This document shows, piece by piece, positions 48,956 to 57,669 of a DNA stretch of 64,000 nt (its first letter is position 1; the number at the start of each line of letters is the position of its first letter). Origin of the DNA: Sva-07 sp963710625 (GTDB taxonomy: Bacteria; Actinomycetota; Acidimicrobiia; Acidimicrobiales; Ilumatobacteraceae); the NCBI GenBank assembly GCA_963710625.1, contig CAVQBG010000002.1:1-64000 (forward strand). The letters run 5' to 3'. The translations under genes were made by a program, and so were the position numbers. A model generated the notes under the pieces. It had not been told where the DNA came from and searched no databases. It was given only the letters and a program-made list of their open reading frames with translations.

Positions 48956-50944
48956 ATGGACCACGCCGAGACCGACACCCCCGCCGAGGTGGCGGACAAC
49001 ACATCGTCTGACACGCCGTCGACCTCGCCGACCCCGTCGGCCGGAGGCGCCTCGGGCGCGCCGACCGCCGACTCCCCGGCCTCCGACGCCGAGGGGGCCT
49101 CGGGTGACACTGGCGGTTCGTCGGGCTCGAAGCGTCGCCGGGGCTCGCGTGGTGGACAACGCCGCCGGGGCAGTGGATCCGGCGCTGTGGGATCGTCCGA
49201 CGAGTCGGACGAAGAGGGAGCCGACAGCACCGACGGCGCCCGGCCGTCCGACGATGCGTCCGACGATCGCAACGACGTCGAACTTCCCGAGCCGATGCGG
49301 GAGGGCCGCCCGTCGGCCGAGGCCGCCGAGAAGGCGCTGGTCCGCAAACCGCGAATCGGCGACACGATGCCGATTCCGTCCAGTCCGCCTCCGGGTCCGG
49401 CGCGGGCCAAGACGTCGGTTGAGCCGAGCGCGAAGTCCGGCGGCGAGAAGCGGCGCCGTCGTCGCGGAGGCTCCTCGACGCGTTCGTCCGACACCGACAG
49501 CGGCCCCGTTCAGGGGGGTGCCGGCGGCCGGCGGTCGTCGACCGCCGGTGGAGGTGGCGGTGACGGGAAGAAGGGCCGCCGCGCTCGAGGCCGCGGCAAG
49601 GCGCGGAGCACCGACGCGCAGCTCGACGATGCCATGCTCGAGCAGCGGCGCGGTCGCGAGCGGAACGGCAAGCCGATCGGGCGCTACTTCATGGCGGTCC
49701 AGGTGCGGCCCGGTATGGCGCAGGTCGGCGTGCTCGAAGGTCGAAACCTCATCGAGCACTACGTCAGCCGGCCCGCCGACGACGTCAGCCAGATCCACGG
49801 CAACATCTACGTCGGCCGCATCCAGAACGTGTTGCCGGGCATGGAGGCGGCGTTCGTCGACATCGCCACCCCGAAGAACGCCGTGCTCTATCGCGGCGAC
49901 GTGCAGTACGACGCCGAGGACATCGACGAGCGGGGCAAGAACCCTCGGATCGAGGACATCCTCAAGAACAAGCAACTGATCGTGTGCCAGGTGACGAAGA
50001 ACCCGATTGCGCACAAGGGTGCGCGCCTCACCCAGGAGGTGTCGCTGCCGGGCCGGTTCGTCGTGCTGATCCCCAACTCGAAGACCTACGGGATCTCGAA
50101 GCGGCTCCCCGACGACGTGCGCAAGCGCCTGCGTGGCATCCTCGACCGCGTCAAGCCCGATGAGCACGGCCTGATCGTGCGCACCGCGGCCGAGACCGCC
50201 ACGGAGCAGGAGTTGGTGGCCGACATGACGATCCTGCTGGAGCAGTGGGAGGAGATCGCCGCCAAGGCCGCCAAGGCGCAGCGGCCGACGCTGCTGTACC
50301 GCGAGCCGGAGCTGGCCGTGCGGGTGATCCGTGAGGAGTTCAACGCGGATTATCGCGGCGTCGTGATCGACGACGAGCGCCTCTACAACGAGGTCAAACG
50401 CTACGTCGCGGCGTTCAATCCCGAACTCGCCGACCGCATCGAGTACTACGACGCCGAGGCCGAAGGGCTCTCGCTGTTCGAGCGTCACCACATCCACGAA
50501 CAGGTCCACAAGGCGCTCGATCGCAAGGTGTGGCTGCCGTCGGGTGGATCGTTGATCATCGAGCACACCGAGGCGTTGACGGTCATCGACGTCAACACCG
50601 GCAAGAACGTCGGCAAGTCGAACCTCGAGGACACCGTGTTCCTCAACAACATGGAGGCCGCGGAAGAGATCGCGAAGCAACTCCGCCTGCGCGACATCGG
50701 CGGCATCATCGTCATCGACTTCATCGACATGGAGATCAGGGGCAACCGGGCGAAGGTGGTCGAGGCCTTCCGCAACGCGCTGGCGCGCGACAAGACGCGT
50801 TCGCAGGTGTTCGACATCACCGAACTGGGCCTCGTGGAGATGACGCGCAAGCGCATCGGCGAGGGTCTGCTCACCGAGTACTCGGAGATCTGCCCGGACT
50901 GCGAAGGTCGCGGCGTCGTCGTCGACTACTCGCTCCTCGAGTGA
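48956..50944 (+). CDS. rne: Ribonuclease E/G family endoribonuclease
   Basis: A 662-residue protein. The first ~235 residues are low-complexity, first acidic/Ser/Pro-rich and then Arg/Gly-rich (EKRRRRRGGSSTRSSDTDSG, KKGRRARGRGKARSTDAQLD), likely a disordered RNA- or protein-binding arm. An S1 domain (GNIYVGRIQNVLPGMEAAFV near 282), RNase H-like and DNase I-like domains follow. The catalytic Asp-bearing segments are LTVIDVNTGKNVGKSNLEDT near 543 and GGIIVIDFIDMEIRGNRAKV near 582. The Zn-link C-P-D-C-E-G-R-G is at the C terminus, where the protein ends without the long C-terminal arm of E. coli RNase E. The extension is thus N-terminal, as in other actinobacteria. It processes rRNA and degrades mRNA. 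Confidence 0.93.
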   Translation: MDHAETDTPAEVADNTSSDTPSTSPTPSAGGASGAPTADSPASDAEGASGDTGGSSGSKRRRGSRGGQRRRGSGSGAVGSSDESDEEGADSTDGARPSDDASDDRNDVELPEPMREGRPSAEAAEKALVRKPRIGDTMPIPSSPPPGPARAKTSVEPSAKSGGEKRRRRRGGSSTRSSDTDSGPVQGGAGGRRSSTAGGGGGDGKKGRRARGRGKARSTDAQLDDAMLEQRRGRERNGKPIGRYFMAVQVRPGMAQVGVLEGRNLIEHYVSRPADDVSQIHGNIYVGRIQNVLPGMEAAFVDIATPKNAVLYRGDVQYDAEDIDERGKNPRIEDILKNKQLIVCQVTKNPIAHKGARLTQEVSLPGRFVVLIPNSKTYGISKRLPDDVRKRLRGILDRVKPDEHGLIVRTAAETATEQELVADMTILLEQWEEIAAKAAKAQRPTLLYREPELAVRVIREEFNADYRGVVIDDERLYNEVKRYVAAFNPELADRIEYYDAEAEGLSLFERHHIHEQVHKALDRKVWLPSGGSLIIEHTEALTVIDVNTGKNVGKSNLEDTVFLNNMEAAEEIAKQLRLRDIGGIIVIDFIDMEIRGNRAKVVEAFRNALARDKTRSQVFDITELGLVEMTRKRIGEGLLTEYSEICPDCEGRGVVVDYSLLE

Positions 50945-50948
50945 TGCG

Positions 50949-50973
50949 CCGATCGGTGTCCGACACCGATCGG
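50949..50973. promoter_or_regulatory. Palindrome upstream of the selenoprotein candidate
   Basis: CCGATCGGTG (50949-50958) and CACCGATCGG (50964-50973) form a perfect 10-bp inverted repeat, and the inner TCCGA can still pair at its ends. It lies 12 nt before the ATG at 50986 and 5 nt after the rne stop. It could be an attenuating hairpin, an rne terminator or a repressor operator. Confidence 0.45.
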
Positions 50974-50985
50974 TACATTGGAGGC

Positions 50986-51291
50986 ATGCAGATCGAGATC
51001 ACCGACGAGGCGCGGACACTGTTGGAACGCAAGGGCGGGACGATGTCGATCGACTTCATCCGCCCCACCGGTTGAGGCAAGATCGCCGAGGTGTCGGTCG
51101 ACACCAACGTCAAGGGCAAGAACCTCGCCCCGTACCGCAAGCTGCGTCACGAACGGTTCCAGATCCTGATCTCGCCCCCGCTGATCGGCATGGCGGAGTC
51201 GATGCGCGTCGTCACCAAGGGCCGGCTCACGAAGTCGCTCGCCGTCGAGTTCCGCGGTGCGGGCGTCGACGAGTCCAGCTGCACGATCTGA
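50986..51291 (+). CDS. Putative small selenoprotein (in-frame TGA at codon 30 with bSECIS hairpin)
   Basis: The ATG at 50986 follows TTGGAGG and opens MQIEITDEARTLLERKGG, then MSIDFIRPTG; a TGA (51073-51075) is followed in the same frame by GKIAEVSVDTNVKGKNLAPY and 52 more residues to a stop at 51289-51291, giving 101 residues with Sec30 near the end of the first beta-strand. Just after the TGA lies GGTGTC-GGTC-GACACC (51090-51105), a perfect 6-bp stem with a GGTC loop at +21 to +24, very close to the E. coli fdhF SECIS loop at +19 to +22. The start resembles small HesB/IscA-like or CC/Se-type (seleno)proteins. A Cys sits near the C terminus (SSCTI). Downstream codons stay protein-like, which argues against a pseudogene. 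Function unknown; redox is inferred. Confidence 0.75.
51090..51105 (+). promoter_or_regulatory. Bacterial SECIS-like hairpin
   Basis: Perfect inverted repeat GGTGTC/GACACC with apical loop GGTC, beginning 15 nt after the TGA. Bacterial SECIS elements must sit directly 3' of the UGA with a short stem and a loop containing G-U that SelB recognises. The sequence stays in frame and codes EVSVDT. Confidence 0.75.
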
Positions 51292-51304
51292 ACCGGACCG
51301 AACC

Positions 51305-51310
51305 TAAGGT
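51305..51310 (+). promoter_or_regulatory. Candidate -10 box (TAAGGT) of the metallo-hydrolase gene
   Basis: TAAGGT ends 6 nt before the ATG at 51317, in the leaderless configuration. Confidence 0.45.
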
Positions 51311-51316
51311 CGCGAG

Positions 51317-52579
51317 ATGACCGACCTGCTCGCACTGTCCTCACGGGTGATCGATTCCGGCGTGGCCGACGAACCGGTCAACCGCGTCACGAACGAACTG
51401 ACCGAACTCGCCGACGGTTTGGCGATCGTGGAGAGCTTCAGCCACAGCATCGTGCTCGATGCCGGCGACGGACTCGTGGCCTTCGATGCCTCGCACGCTC
51501 GGACCGGCGCAGACGTGGTTGCTGCCATCGCGGGATGGACGTCGACGCCGGTCCGTCACCTCGTCTACACCCATGGCCACGCCGACCATGTTGGAGGCAG
51601 CACCGACTTCGCCGCCGCGTTCGAGCAGATGAGCGTCGTCGGGCACCGCAACGTCGACGAGCGCTTCGACCGGTACGCGTACACCAACGACTGGAACGTG
51701 CGCATCAACGCCCGCCAGTTCGGCGGGGTGCGCGGCGACTACGGCATGGGGGCGACGCCGGACTTCATCCCGCCCGCCACGCTCCGCCCGGACCACGTGG
51801 TCGACGACCACGACACGCTCACGGTCGGCGACCACACGATCGAGCTCCACCATGCCCGGGGCGAGACCGACGACCACCTGTGGGGGTGGATCCCCGAGCG
51901 CAGGTGGCTGTTCACCGGCGACTTCGTGATCTGGAACTTCCCGAACGCCGGCAATCCGCAGAAGGTCCAGCGGTACCCGATCGAGTGGGCGGCCGCGCTG
52001 CGGGCGATGGCCGAGCGGGGCCCCGATCTCCTCCTGCCGGCGCACGGCCTGCCGATCGAGGGGCGCGATCGGATCTCGCTGGTGCTGACCGACATCGCCA
52101 CGGCGCTCGAACACCTGGTCGCCGAGGTCGTCGACATGATGAACGCCGGTGAGGTGCTCGACACGATCGTGCACAGCGTCCACGTTCCCGACGACGTGCT
52201 CGCCAAGCCCTACCTGCGCCCGCTCTACGACGAGCCGGAGTTCGTGGTGCGCAACGTCTGGCGACAGTTCGGTGGATGGTGGGACGGAGCCCCCAGCCGG
52301 CTCAAGCCGGCGCCCGACGCGGCGTTGGCCGCGGAGCTCGCAGAGCTCGCCGGTGGCGCAACGGTGCTGATCGATCGGGCGATGGCGCTGTCGGAAGCGG
52401 GGGAGTTCCGGCTGGCCTGCCATCTGGCCGACCTGGCCGGGTGGGCCGAACCGGCCGATGCCGGTGTCCACGCACTGCGCGCAGCGATCTACCGAGCCCG
52501 CCGGTCGTCGGAGTCGTCGCTGATGGCGAAGGGCATCTTCGCCGGTGCCGCCAGGGAATCAGATGCCGTCTCGGGTTGA
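51317..52579 (+). CDS. Metallo-beta-lactamase-fold hydrolase, alkyl sulfatase-like
   Basis: A 420-residue protein. Metal-binding H-x-H-x-D-H in VYTHGHADHVGGSTDFAAAF near residue 87, ELHHARGETDDHLWGWIPER near 177, WLFTGDFVIWNFPNAGNPQK near 197 and LLPAHGLPIEG near 240 complete the binuclear site of the MBL fold. The C-terminal part (EFVVRNVWRQFGGWWDGAPS, then a helical LAAELAELAGG domain) matches the alkyl sulfatase dimerisation domain of SdsA1/BDS1-like enzymes. No signal peptide is seen, so it acts in the cytosol, probably cleaving an alkyl or related ester substrate. It is somewhat shorter than classical SdsA1. Confidence 0.82.
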   Translation: MTDLLALSSRVIDSGVADEPVNRVTNELTELADGLAIVESFSHSIVLDAGDGLVAFDASHARTGADVVAAIAGWTSTPVRHLVYTHGHADHVGGSTDFAAAFEQMSVVGHRNVDERFDRYAYTNDWNVRINARQFGGVRGDYGMGATPDFIPPATLRPDHVVDDHDTLTVGDHTIELHHARGETDDHLWGWIPERRWLFTGDFVIWNFPNAGNPQKVQRYPIEWAAALRAMAERGPDLLLPAHGLPIEGRDRISLVLTDIATALEHLVAEVVDMMNAGEVLDTIVHSVHVPDDVLAKPYLRPLYDEPEFVVRNVWRQFGGWWDGAPSRLKPAPDAALAAELAELAGGATVLIDRAMALSEAGEFRLACHLADLAGWAEPADAGVHALRAAIYRARRSSESSLMAKGIFAGAARESDAVSG

Positions 52580-52597
52580 GGCGGAGACTTTGGCCGC

Positions 52598-52603
52598 TAG
52601 CAT
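52598..52603 (+). promoter_or_regulatory. Candidate -10 box (TAGCAT) of rplU
   Basis: TAGCAT ends 11 nt before the rplU ATG at 52615, in the 35-nt gap after the hydrolase stop. Confidence 0.4.
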
Positions 52604-52614
52604 CGGACAACGCT

Positions 52615-52923
52615 ATGTACGCAGTCATCGCCTCAGGCGGCAAGCAGGAAAAGGTGGCCGAAGGCCAGCAGGTACGAGTTGAACTGCTCGACGCCGACGA
52701 GGGCAGCGACGTGTCGCTGACCCCGGTCATGGTGGTCGATGGTGCAACCGTTCTCGCGACGCCTGATGAGCTCAAGGGCGCATCGGTCACCGGTAGGATC
52801 GTCGGCCAGGTCAAGGGTCCGAAGATCAACGGCTACACCTTCAAGCGCCGCACCAACCAACATCGTCGCTACGGCCATCGTCAGAAGTACCACGTCGTCG
52901 AGATCACCTCGATCACGGTCTGA
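52615..52923 (+). CDS. rplU: Large ribosomal subunit protein bL21
   Basis: A 102-residue protein of standard length: MYAVIASGGKQEKVAEGQQV start, DVSLTPVMVVDGATVLATPD, then KGPKINGYTFKRRTNQHRRY and GHRQKYHVVEITSI, the conserved C-terminal 23S rRNA-binding segment. It is followed by rpmA after 39 nt, the usual rplU-rpmA operon, which ends at the terminator near 53237. Confidence 0.97.
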   Translation: MYAVIASGGKQEKVAEGQQVRVELLDADEGSDVSLTPVMVVDGATVLATPDELKGASVTGRIVGQVKGPKINGYTFKRRTNQHRRYGHRQKYHVVEITSITV

Positions 52924-52962
52924 CCCGCCGATTGCACTGAACTCGAACGGAGTAGAGCACTC

Positions 52963-53220
52963 ATGTCCAAGACAAAAGGTGGCGGTTCCACCCGCAACGG
53001 CCGCGATTCAAACGCCCAGCGCCTCGGCGTGAAGGCCTTCGGCGGCAGCTCGATCACCGCCGGCACGATCCTCGTGCGGCAGCGTGGCACCAAGTTCCAT
53101 CCCGGCAAGAACGTCGGCAAGGGCAAGGACGACACGTTGTTCAGCCTCGTCGACGGCACCGTCGAGTTCGGCCAGGCCAAGGGCCGCAAGACGGTCAACG
53201 TCCTGCCCGTCGACGCCTGA
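52963..53220 (+). CDS. rpmA: Large ribosomal subunit protein bL27
   Basis: An 85-residue protein starting MSKTKGGGSTRNGRDSNAQR with the family signature GGSSITAGTILVRQRGTKFH. The N-terminal tail reaches the peptidyl-transferase centre. No extra N-terminal cleavage extension of the Firmicutes type is present. It is the second gene of the rplU-rpmA operon. Confidence 0.97.
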   Translation: MSKTKGGGSTRNGRDSNAQRLGVKAFGGSSITAGTILVRQRGTKFHPGKNVGKGKDDTLFSLVDGTVEFGQAKGRKTVNVLPVDA

Positions 53221-53236
53221 TCACCCCTCGCAATCG

Positions 53237-53270
53237 AACGGCCCGGTCTCCGCAAGGAGGCCGGGCCGTT
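53237..53270 (+). terminator. Terminator of the rplU-rpmA operon
   Basis: Arms AACGGCCCGGTCTCC (53237-53251) and GGAGGCCGGGCCGTT (53256-53270) pair with one G-T mismatch around a GCAA tetraloop, followed by TCGCGTCTTC. The hairpin starts 16 nt after the rpmA stop. Confidence 0.85.
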
Positions 53271-53287
53271 TCGCGTCTTCGGTCACC

Positions 53288-53334
53288 TTCTCGTGAACTC
53301 GTCCGGGAGTCAGTCCCGGACGAGTTCACGAGAA
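53288..53334. repeat. Intergenic palindrome, family TTCTCGTGAACTCGT (copy 1)
   Basis: Perfect 21-bp arms (53288-53308 and 53314-53334) with loop GTCAG, beginning TTCTCGTGAACTCGT. The gap lies between the converging rpmA and pckG genes, 4 nt from the pckG stop. A second copy of the outer 15-bp arms is at 59821-59867. It probably serves as a terminator for pckG and belongs to a dispersed palindromic repeat family. Confidence 0.75.
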
Positions 53335-53338
53335 CGGG

Positions 53339-55135
53339 TCAGGCGTCGGAGAGCTTGGCTTCGAGCGAGTCGACCTCGACGTTGAGGGCGGCGGGGAGGC
53401 GGTCGCCGAAGCGGGCGTAGTGCTCGCGGATCTGCGGGATCGCCGACTTCCAGCCGTCGATGTCGACCGACAGGATCGCGTCGAGGTCGGCCTCGTCGAT
53501 CTCCAGCCCGTCGGTGTCGAGCGCACTCTTGGTCGGCAGCTTGCCGATCGGCGTGTCGATCGCCTCGGCGGTGCCGTTGACCCGCTCGAACACCCACTTG
53601 AGCACGCGGCTGTTCTCACCGAATCCGGGCCACAGGAATCGGCCGTCGTCGTCGCGGCGGAACCAGTTGACGAAGAAGATCTTCGGCAGGTTCGCCGGGT
53701 CGGTCGCCTTCTCCATCCCCAACCAGTGGGCGAAGTAGTCGGCGTAGTTGTAGCCGCAGAACGGCAGCATCGCCATCGGGTCGAAACGCAGCTCGCCCTG
53801 GGTGCCTTCGGCAGCGGCGGTCTTCTCGGAGGCCATGATCGAGCCGAGGAACACGCCGTGCTCCCAGTCGTTGGCCTCGGTCACCAGCGGCACCGTCGTG
53901 CGTCGCCGTCCGCCGAACAGGATCGCCGAGATCGGCACGCCGGCGGGATCCTCCCACTCGTCGGCGATCGACGGGCACTGGGCAGCCGGAGCCGTGAAGC
54001 GTGCGTTCGGGTGCGCGGCCGGGGACTCCATTTCCGGGTTCCAGGCGTTCCCCTTCCAATCGGTGGCGCGAGCGGGAGCGGTGTCGGACATGCCCTCCCA
54101 CCACACGTCACCGTCGTCGGTGAGCGCCGTGTTCGTGTAGACGCAGTTGCCCCACAGCGTTTCCATCGCGTTGGCGTTGGTGTCCCAGCCGGTGCCGGGC
54201 GCCACGCCGAAGAACCCCGCCTCGGGGTTGATCGCGTAGAGGCGTCCGTCGTCACCGAACTTCATCCAGCAGATGTCGTCGCCGATCGTCTCGGCCTTCC
54301 AGCCCGGGATCGTCGGCACGAGCATCGCCAGGTTGGTCTTGCCGCAGGCCGACGGGAATGCGCCGGCGATGTACTTGGACTCGCCCTCGGGGTTGGTGAG
54401 CTTGAGAATCAGCATGTGCTCGGCCAGCCAGCCGTCGTCGCGCGCCATCACCGAAGCGATGCGCAGTGCGAAGCACTTCTTGCCGAGCAGGGCATTGCCG
54501 CCGTAGCCCGACCCGTACGACCAGATCTCGCGGGTCTCGGGGAAGTGGACGATGTACTTGTTCTCTGCGTCGCACGGCCAGGGGACGTCCTTCGCTCCGT
54601 CCGCCAGGGGGGCGCCGACCGAGTGCAGGCAGGGGACCCAGTCGTCGTTGCCCAGGGCATCGAGTGCGCCCTGGCCCATCCGGGTCATGATGCGCATGTT
54701 GACCGCGACGTACGCCGAGTCGGTGAGCTGCACGCCGATGTGGGCGATCGGGGAGCCGAGCGGGCCCATCGAGAACGGGACGACGTACATCGTGCGTCCC
54801 TTCATCGCTCCCGTGTAGAGGCGGGTCATCTCGGCACGCATCTCGGCGGGGTCACGCCAGTTGTTGTTGGGGCCGGCGTCGACTTCGTTGGCCGCACAGA
54901 TGTAGGTGCGGTCCTCGACGCGAGCCACGTCGCCCGGATCCGAGTGGGCCCAGTAGCTGTTGGGACGCTTGGCCTCGTCGAGCTTGGTGAACGTGCCGGA
55001 GTCGACCAGTTGCTGGCAGAGGTGTTCGTACTCGTCGGCGGAGCCGTCGCACCAGTAGATGTCGGCAGGCTGCATCACTGCGGCCCAGTCGGCGACCCAG
55101 TCCTTCAGTCGCTGGTTGGTAGTGGTTCCGCTCAT
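53339..55135 (-). CDS. pckG: Phosphoenolpyruvate carboxykinase (GTP)
   Basis: A 598-residue enzyme of standard GTP-PEPCK length. The ATG at 55135 has a GAGGAG site, and upstream in-frame codons lack one. Landmarks: YWCDGSADEYEHLCQQLVDS near 27, the kinase-1a P-loop with its reactive Cys in FPSACGKTNLAMLVPTIPGW near 283, GDDICWMKFGDDGRLYAINP (kinase-2) near 305, and a PISAILFGGRRRTTVPLVTE segment near 425. It converts oxaloacetate and GTP to PEP, CO2 and GDP in gluconeogenesis. Upstream on the same strand lies the small OB-fold gene. Confidence 0.96.
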   Translation of the reverse strand: MSGTTTNQRLKDWVADWAAVMQPADIYWCDGSADEYEHLCQQLVDSGTFTKLDEAKRPNSYWAHSDPGDVARVEDRTYICAANEVDAGPNNNWRDPAEMRAEMTRLYTGAMKGRTMYVVPFSMGPLGSPIAHIGVQLTDSAYVAVNMRIMTRMGQGALDALGNDDWVPCLHSVGAPLADGAKDVPWPCDAENKYIVHFPETREIWSYGSGYGGNALLGKKCFALRIASVMARDDGWLAEHMLILKLTNPEGESKYIAGAFPSACGKTNLAMLVPTIPGWKAETIGDDICWMKFGDDGRLYAINPEAGFFGVAPGTGWDTNANAMETLWGNCVYTNTALTDDGDVWWEGMSDTAPARATDWKGNAWNPEMESPAAHPNARFTAPAAQCPSIADEWEDPAGVPISAILFGGRRRTTVPLVTEANDWEHGVFLGSIMASEKTAAAEGTQGELRFDPMAMLPFCGYNYADYFAHWLGMEKATDPANLPKIFFVNWFRRDDDGRFLWPGFGENSRVLKWVFERVNGTAEAIDTPIGKLPTKSALDTDGLEIDEADLDAILSVDIDGWKSAIPQIREHYARFGDRLPAALNVEVDSLEAKLSDA

Positions 55136-55302
55136 CTCGTGACTCCTCGTCGAGTTCCAGGGTTGAGTTCGTGTTGGGGGGTGTTGCGGGTCGCACCGGC
55201 CCGAGCTCGGGTGCCGGCGCGTGTACACCACTCAGCGTAGGGCGCGTCACCGCCAGAGGCGAAACACAGCCGGGGGCCGAAAGTCAGGAGTTTGCGCGGG
55301 CG

Positions 55303-55524
55303 TCAGGCGCCGGGGGTCTGCATGTCGACCTCGGAGCCGAGGCGCAGGCGTGTGGCCTGGCCGGCATCGTCGAGTTCGAAGACCACACGCTGGCCCTGGC
55401 GGAGCATGCGGAAGATCGAGCCGTCGAGTGCATCGGCGGCGAGTTCGTAGTCGTTGAGATCGGTGTCGGACATCACGAGTCCGTCACCGGTTGCGGGGTC
55501 GTAGGCCTTGATGACGCCCTGCAT
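55303..55524 (-). CDS. Small cold-shock-domain-like (OB-fold) protein
   Basis: A 73-residue protein: MQGVIKAYDPATGDGLVMSD, then NDYELAADALDGSIFRMLRQ and GQRVVFELDDAGQATRL. Strand order and the G-V-I-K-x-Y-D-P-x-T-G-D-G start recall cold-shock domains (K-x-F-N-x-x-K-G-F-G-F), but the aromatic RNP residues are largely missing, so nucleic-acid binding by the standard mode is doubtful. It lies 12 nt downstream of rpmB on the same strand and may be co-transcribed with it. Confidence 0.65.
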   Translation of the reverse strand: MQGVIKAYDPATGDGLVMSDTDLNDYELAADALDGSIFRMLRQGQRVVFELDDAGQATRLRLGSEVDMQTPGA

Positions 55525-55536
55525 GTCGCTGGTCGC

Positions 55537-55728
55537 TCAGCCGGCCTTGACGATCTTGCCGGACTTGATGCAGCCGGTGCACACGTTGACGCGCTTGGCG
55601 GCACCGTTGACGTTGGCTCGCACGCGCTGGATGTTCGGGTTCCAGCGACGCTTGGTGCGGCGATGGGAGTGCGACACCGACATGCCCCACGACGGGCCCT
55701 TGCCACACACTTCACATTTCGATGCCAT
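55537..55728 (-). CDS. rpmB: Large ribosomal subunit protein bL28
   Basis: A 63-residue protein, MASKCEVCGKGPSWGMSVSH, then HRRTKRRWNPNIQRV and VCTGCIKSGKIVKAG. Two C-x-x-C pairs (Cys5/8 and Cys50/53) make this the zinc-binding form. An AGGAG ribosome site precedes the ATG at 55728. It is divergent from the FakA-like gene; in many bacteria rpmB lies next to this DAK2-domain gene and recG, as here. Confidence 0.95.
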   Translation of the reverse strand: MASKCEVCGKGPSWGMSVSHSHRRTKRRWNPNIQRVRANVNGAAKRVNVCTGCIKSGKIVKAG

Positions 55729-55963
55729 TGGAGTCTCCTGCGGGCCGCCGGGAAACCCCGGCTCGATCACGTTCCTCGGGTCGTTGTTCGACCCGCGGTT
55801 GCCCGACGAGGTTTCCGCCTGCCGGGACAGCCATGAGATGCTACCAAGACGACGAGTCGGCGCCACGCGGCGCGGGGCGAGGATCGTCGGTGGCGTGGGT
55901 GTGGGTCGTCGCTCGGGAAACGGGAGATGGCGCGCAGAGGCGTCCGACTGCTCCGGCTCCTCG

Positions 55964-55969
55964 TAAGCT
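55964..55969 (+). promoter_or_regulatory. Candidate -10 box (TAAGCT) of the FakA-like gene
   Basis: TAAGCT ends 8 nt before the GTG at 55978. This placement supports GTG 55978 over the in-frame ATG at 55927, which lies upstream of the box. Confidence 0.45.
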
Positions 55970-55977
55970 CGTCGACC

Positions 55978-57665
<1,688 letters not shown>

Positions 57666-57669
<4 letters not shown>

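Noticed and set aside
50986..51075. Pseudogene with a simple premature stop at 51073
   Set aside because: Coding after the TGA stays in frame and protein-like, with no other damage, and a SECIS-like hairpin lies at the correct distance.
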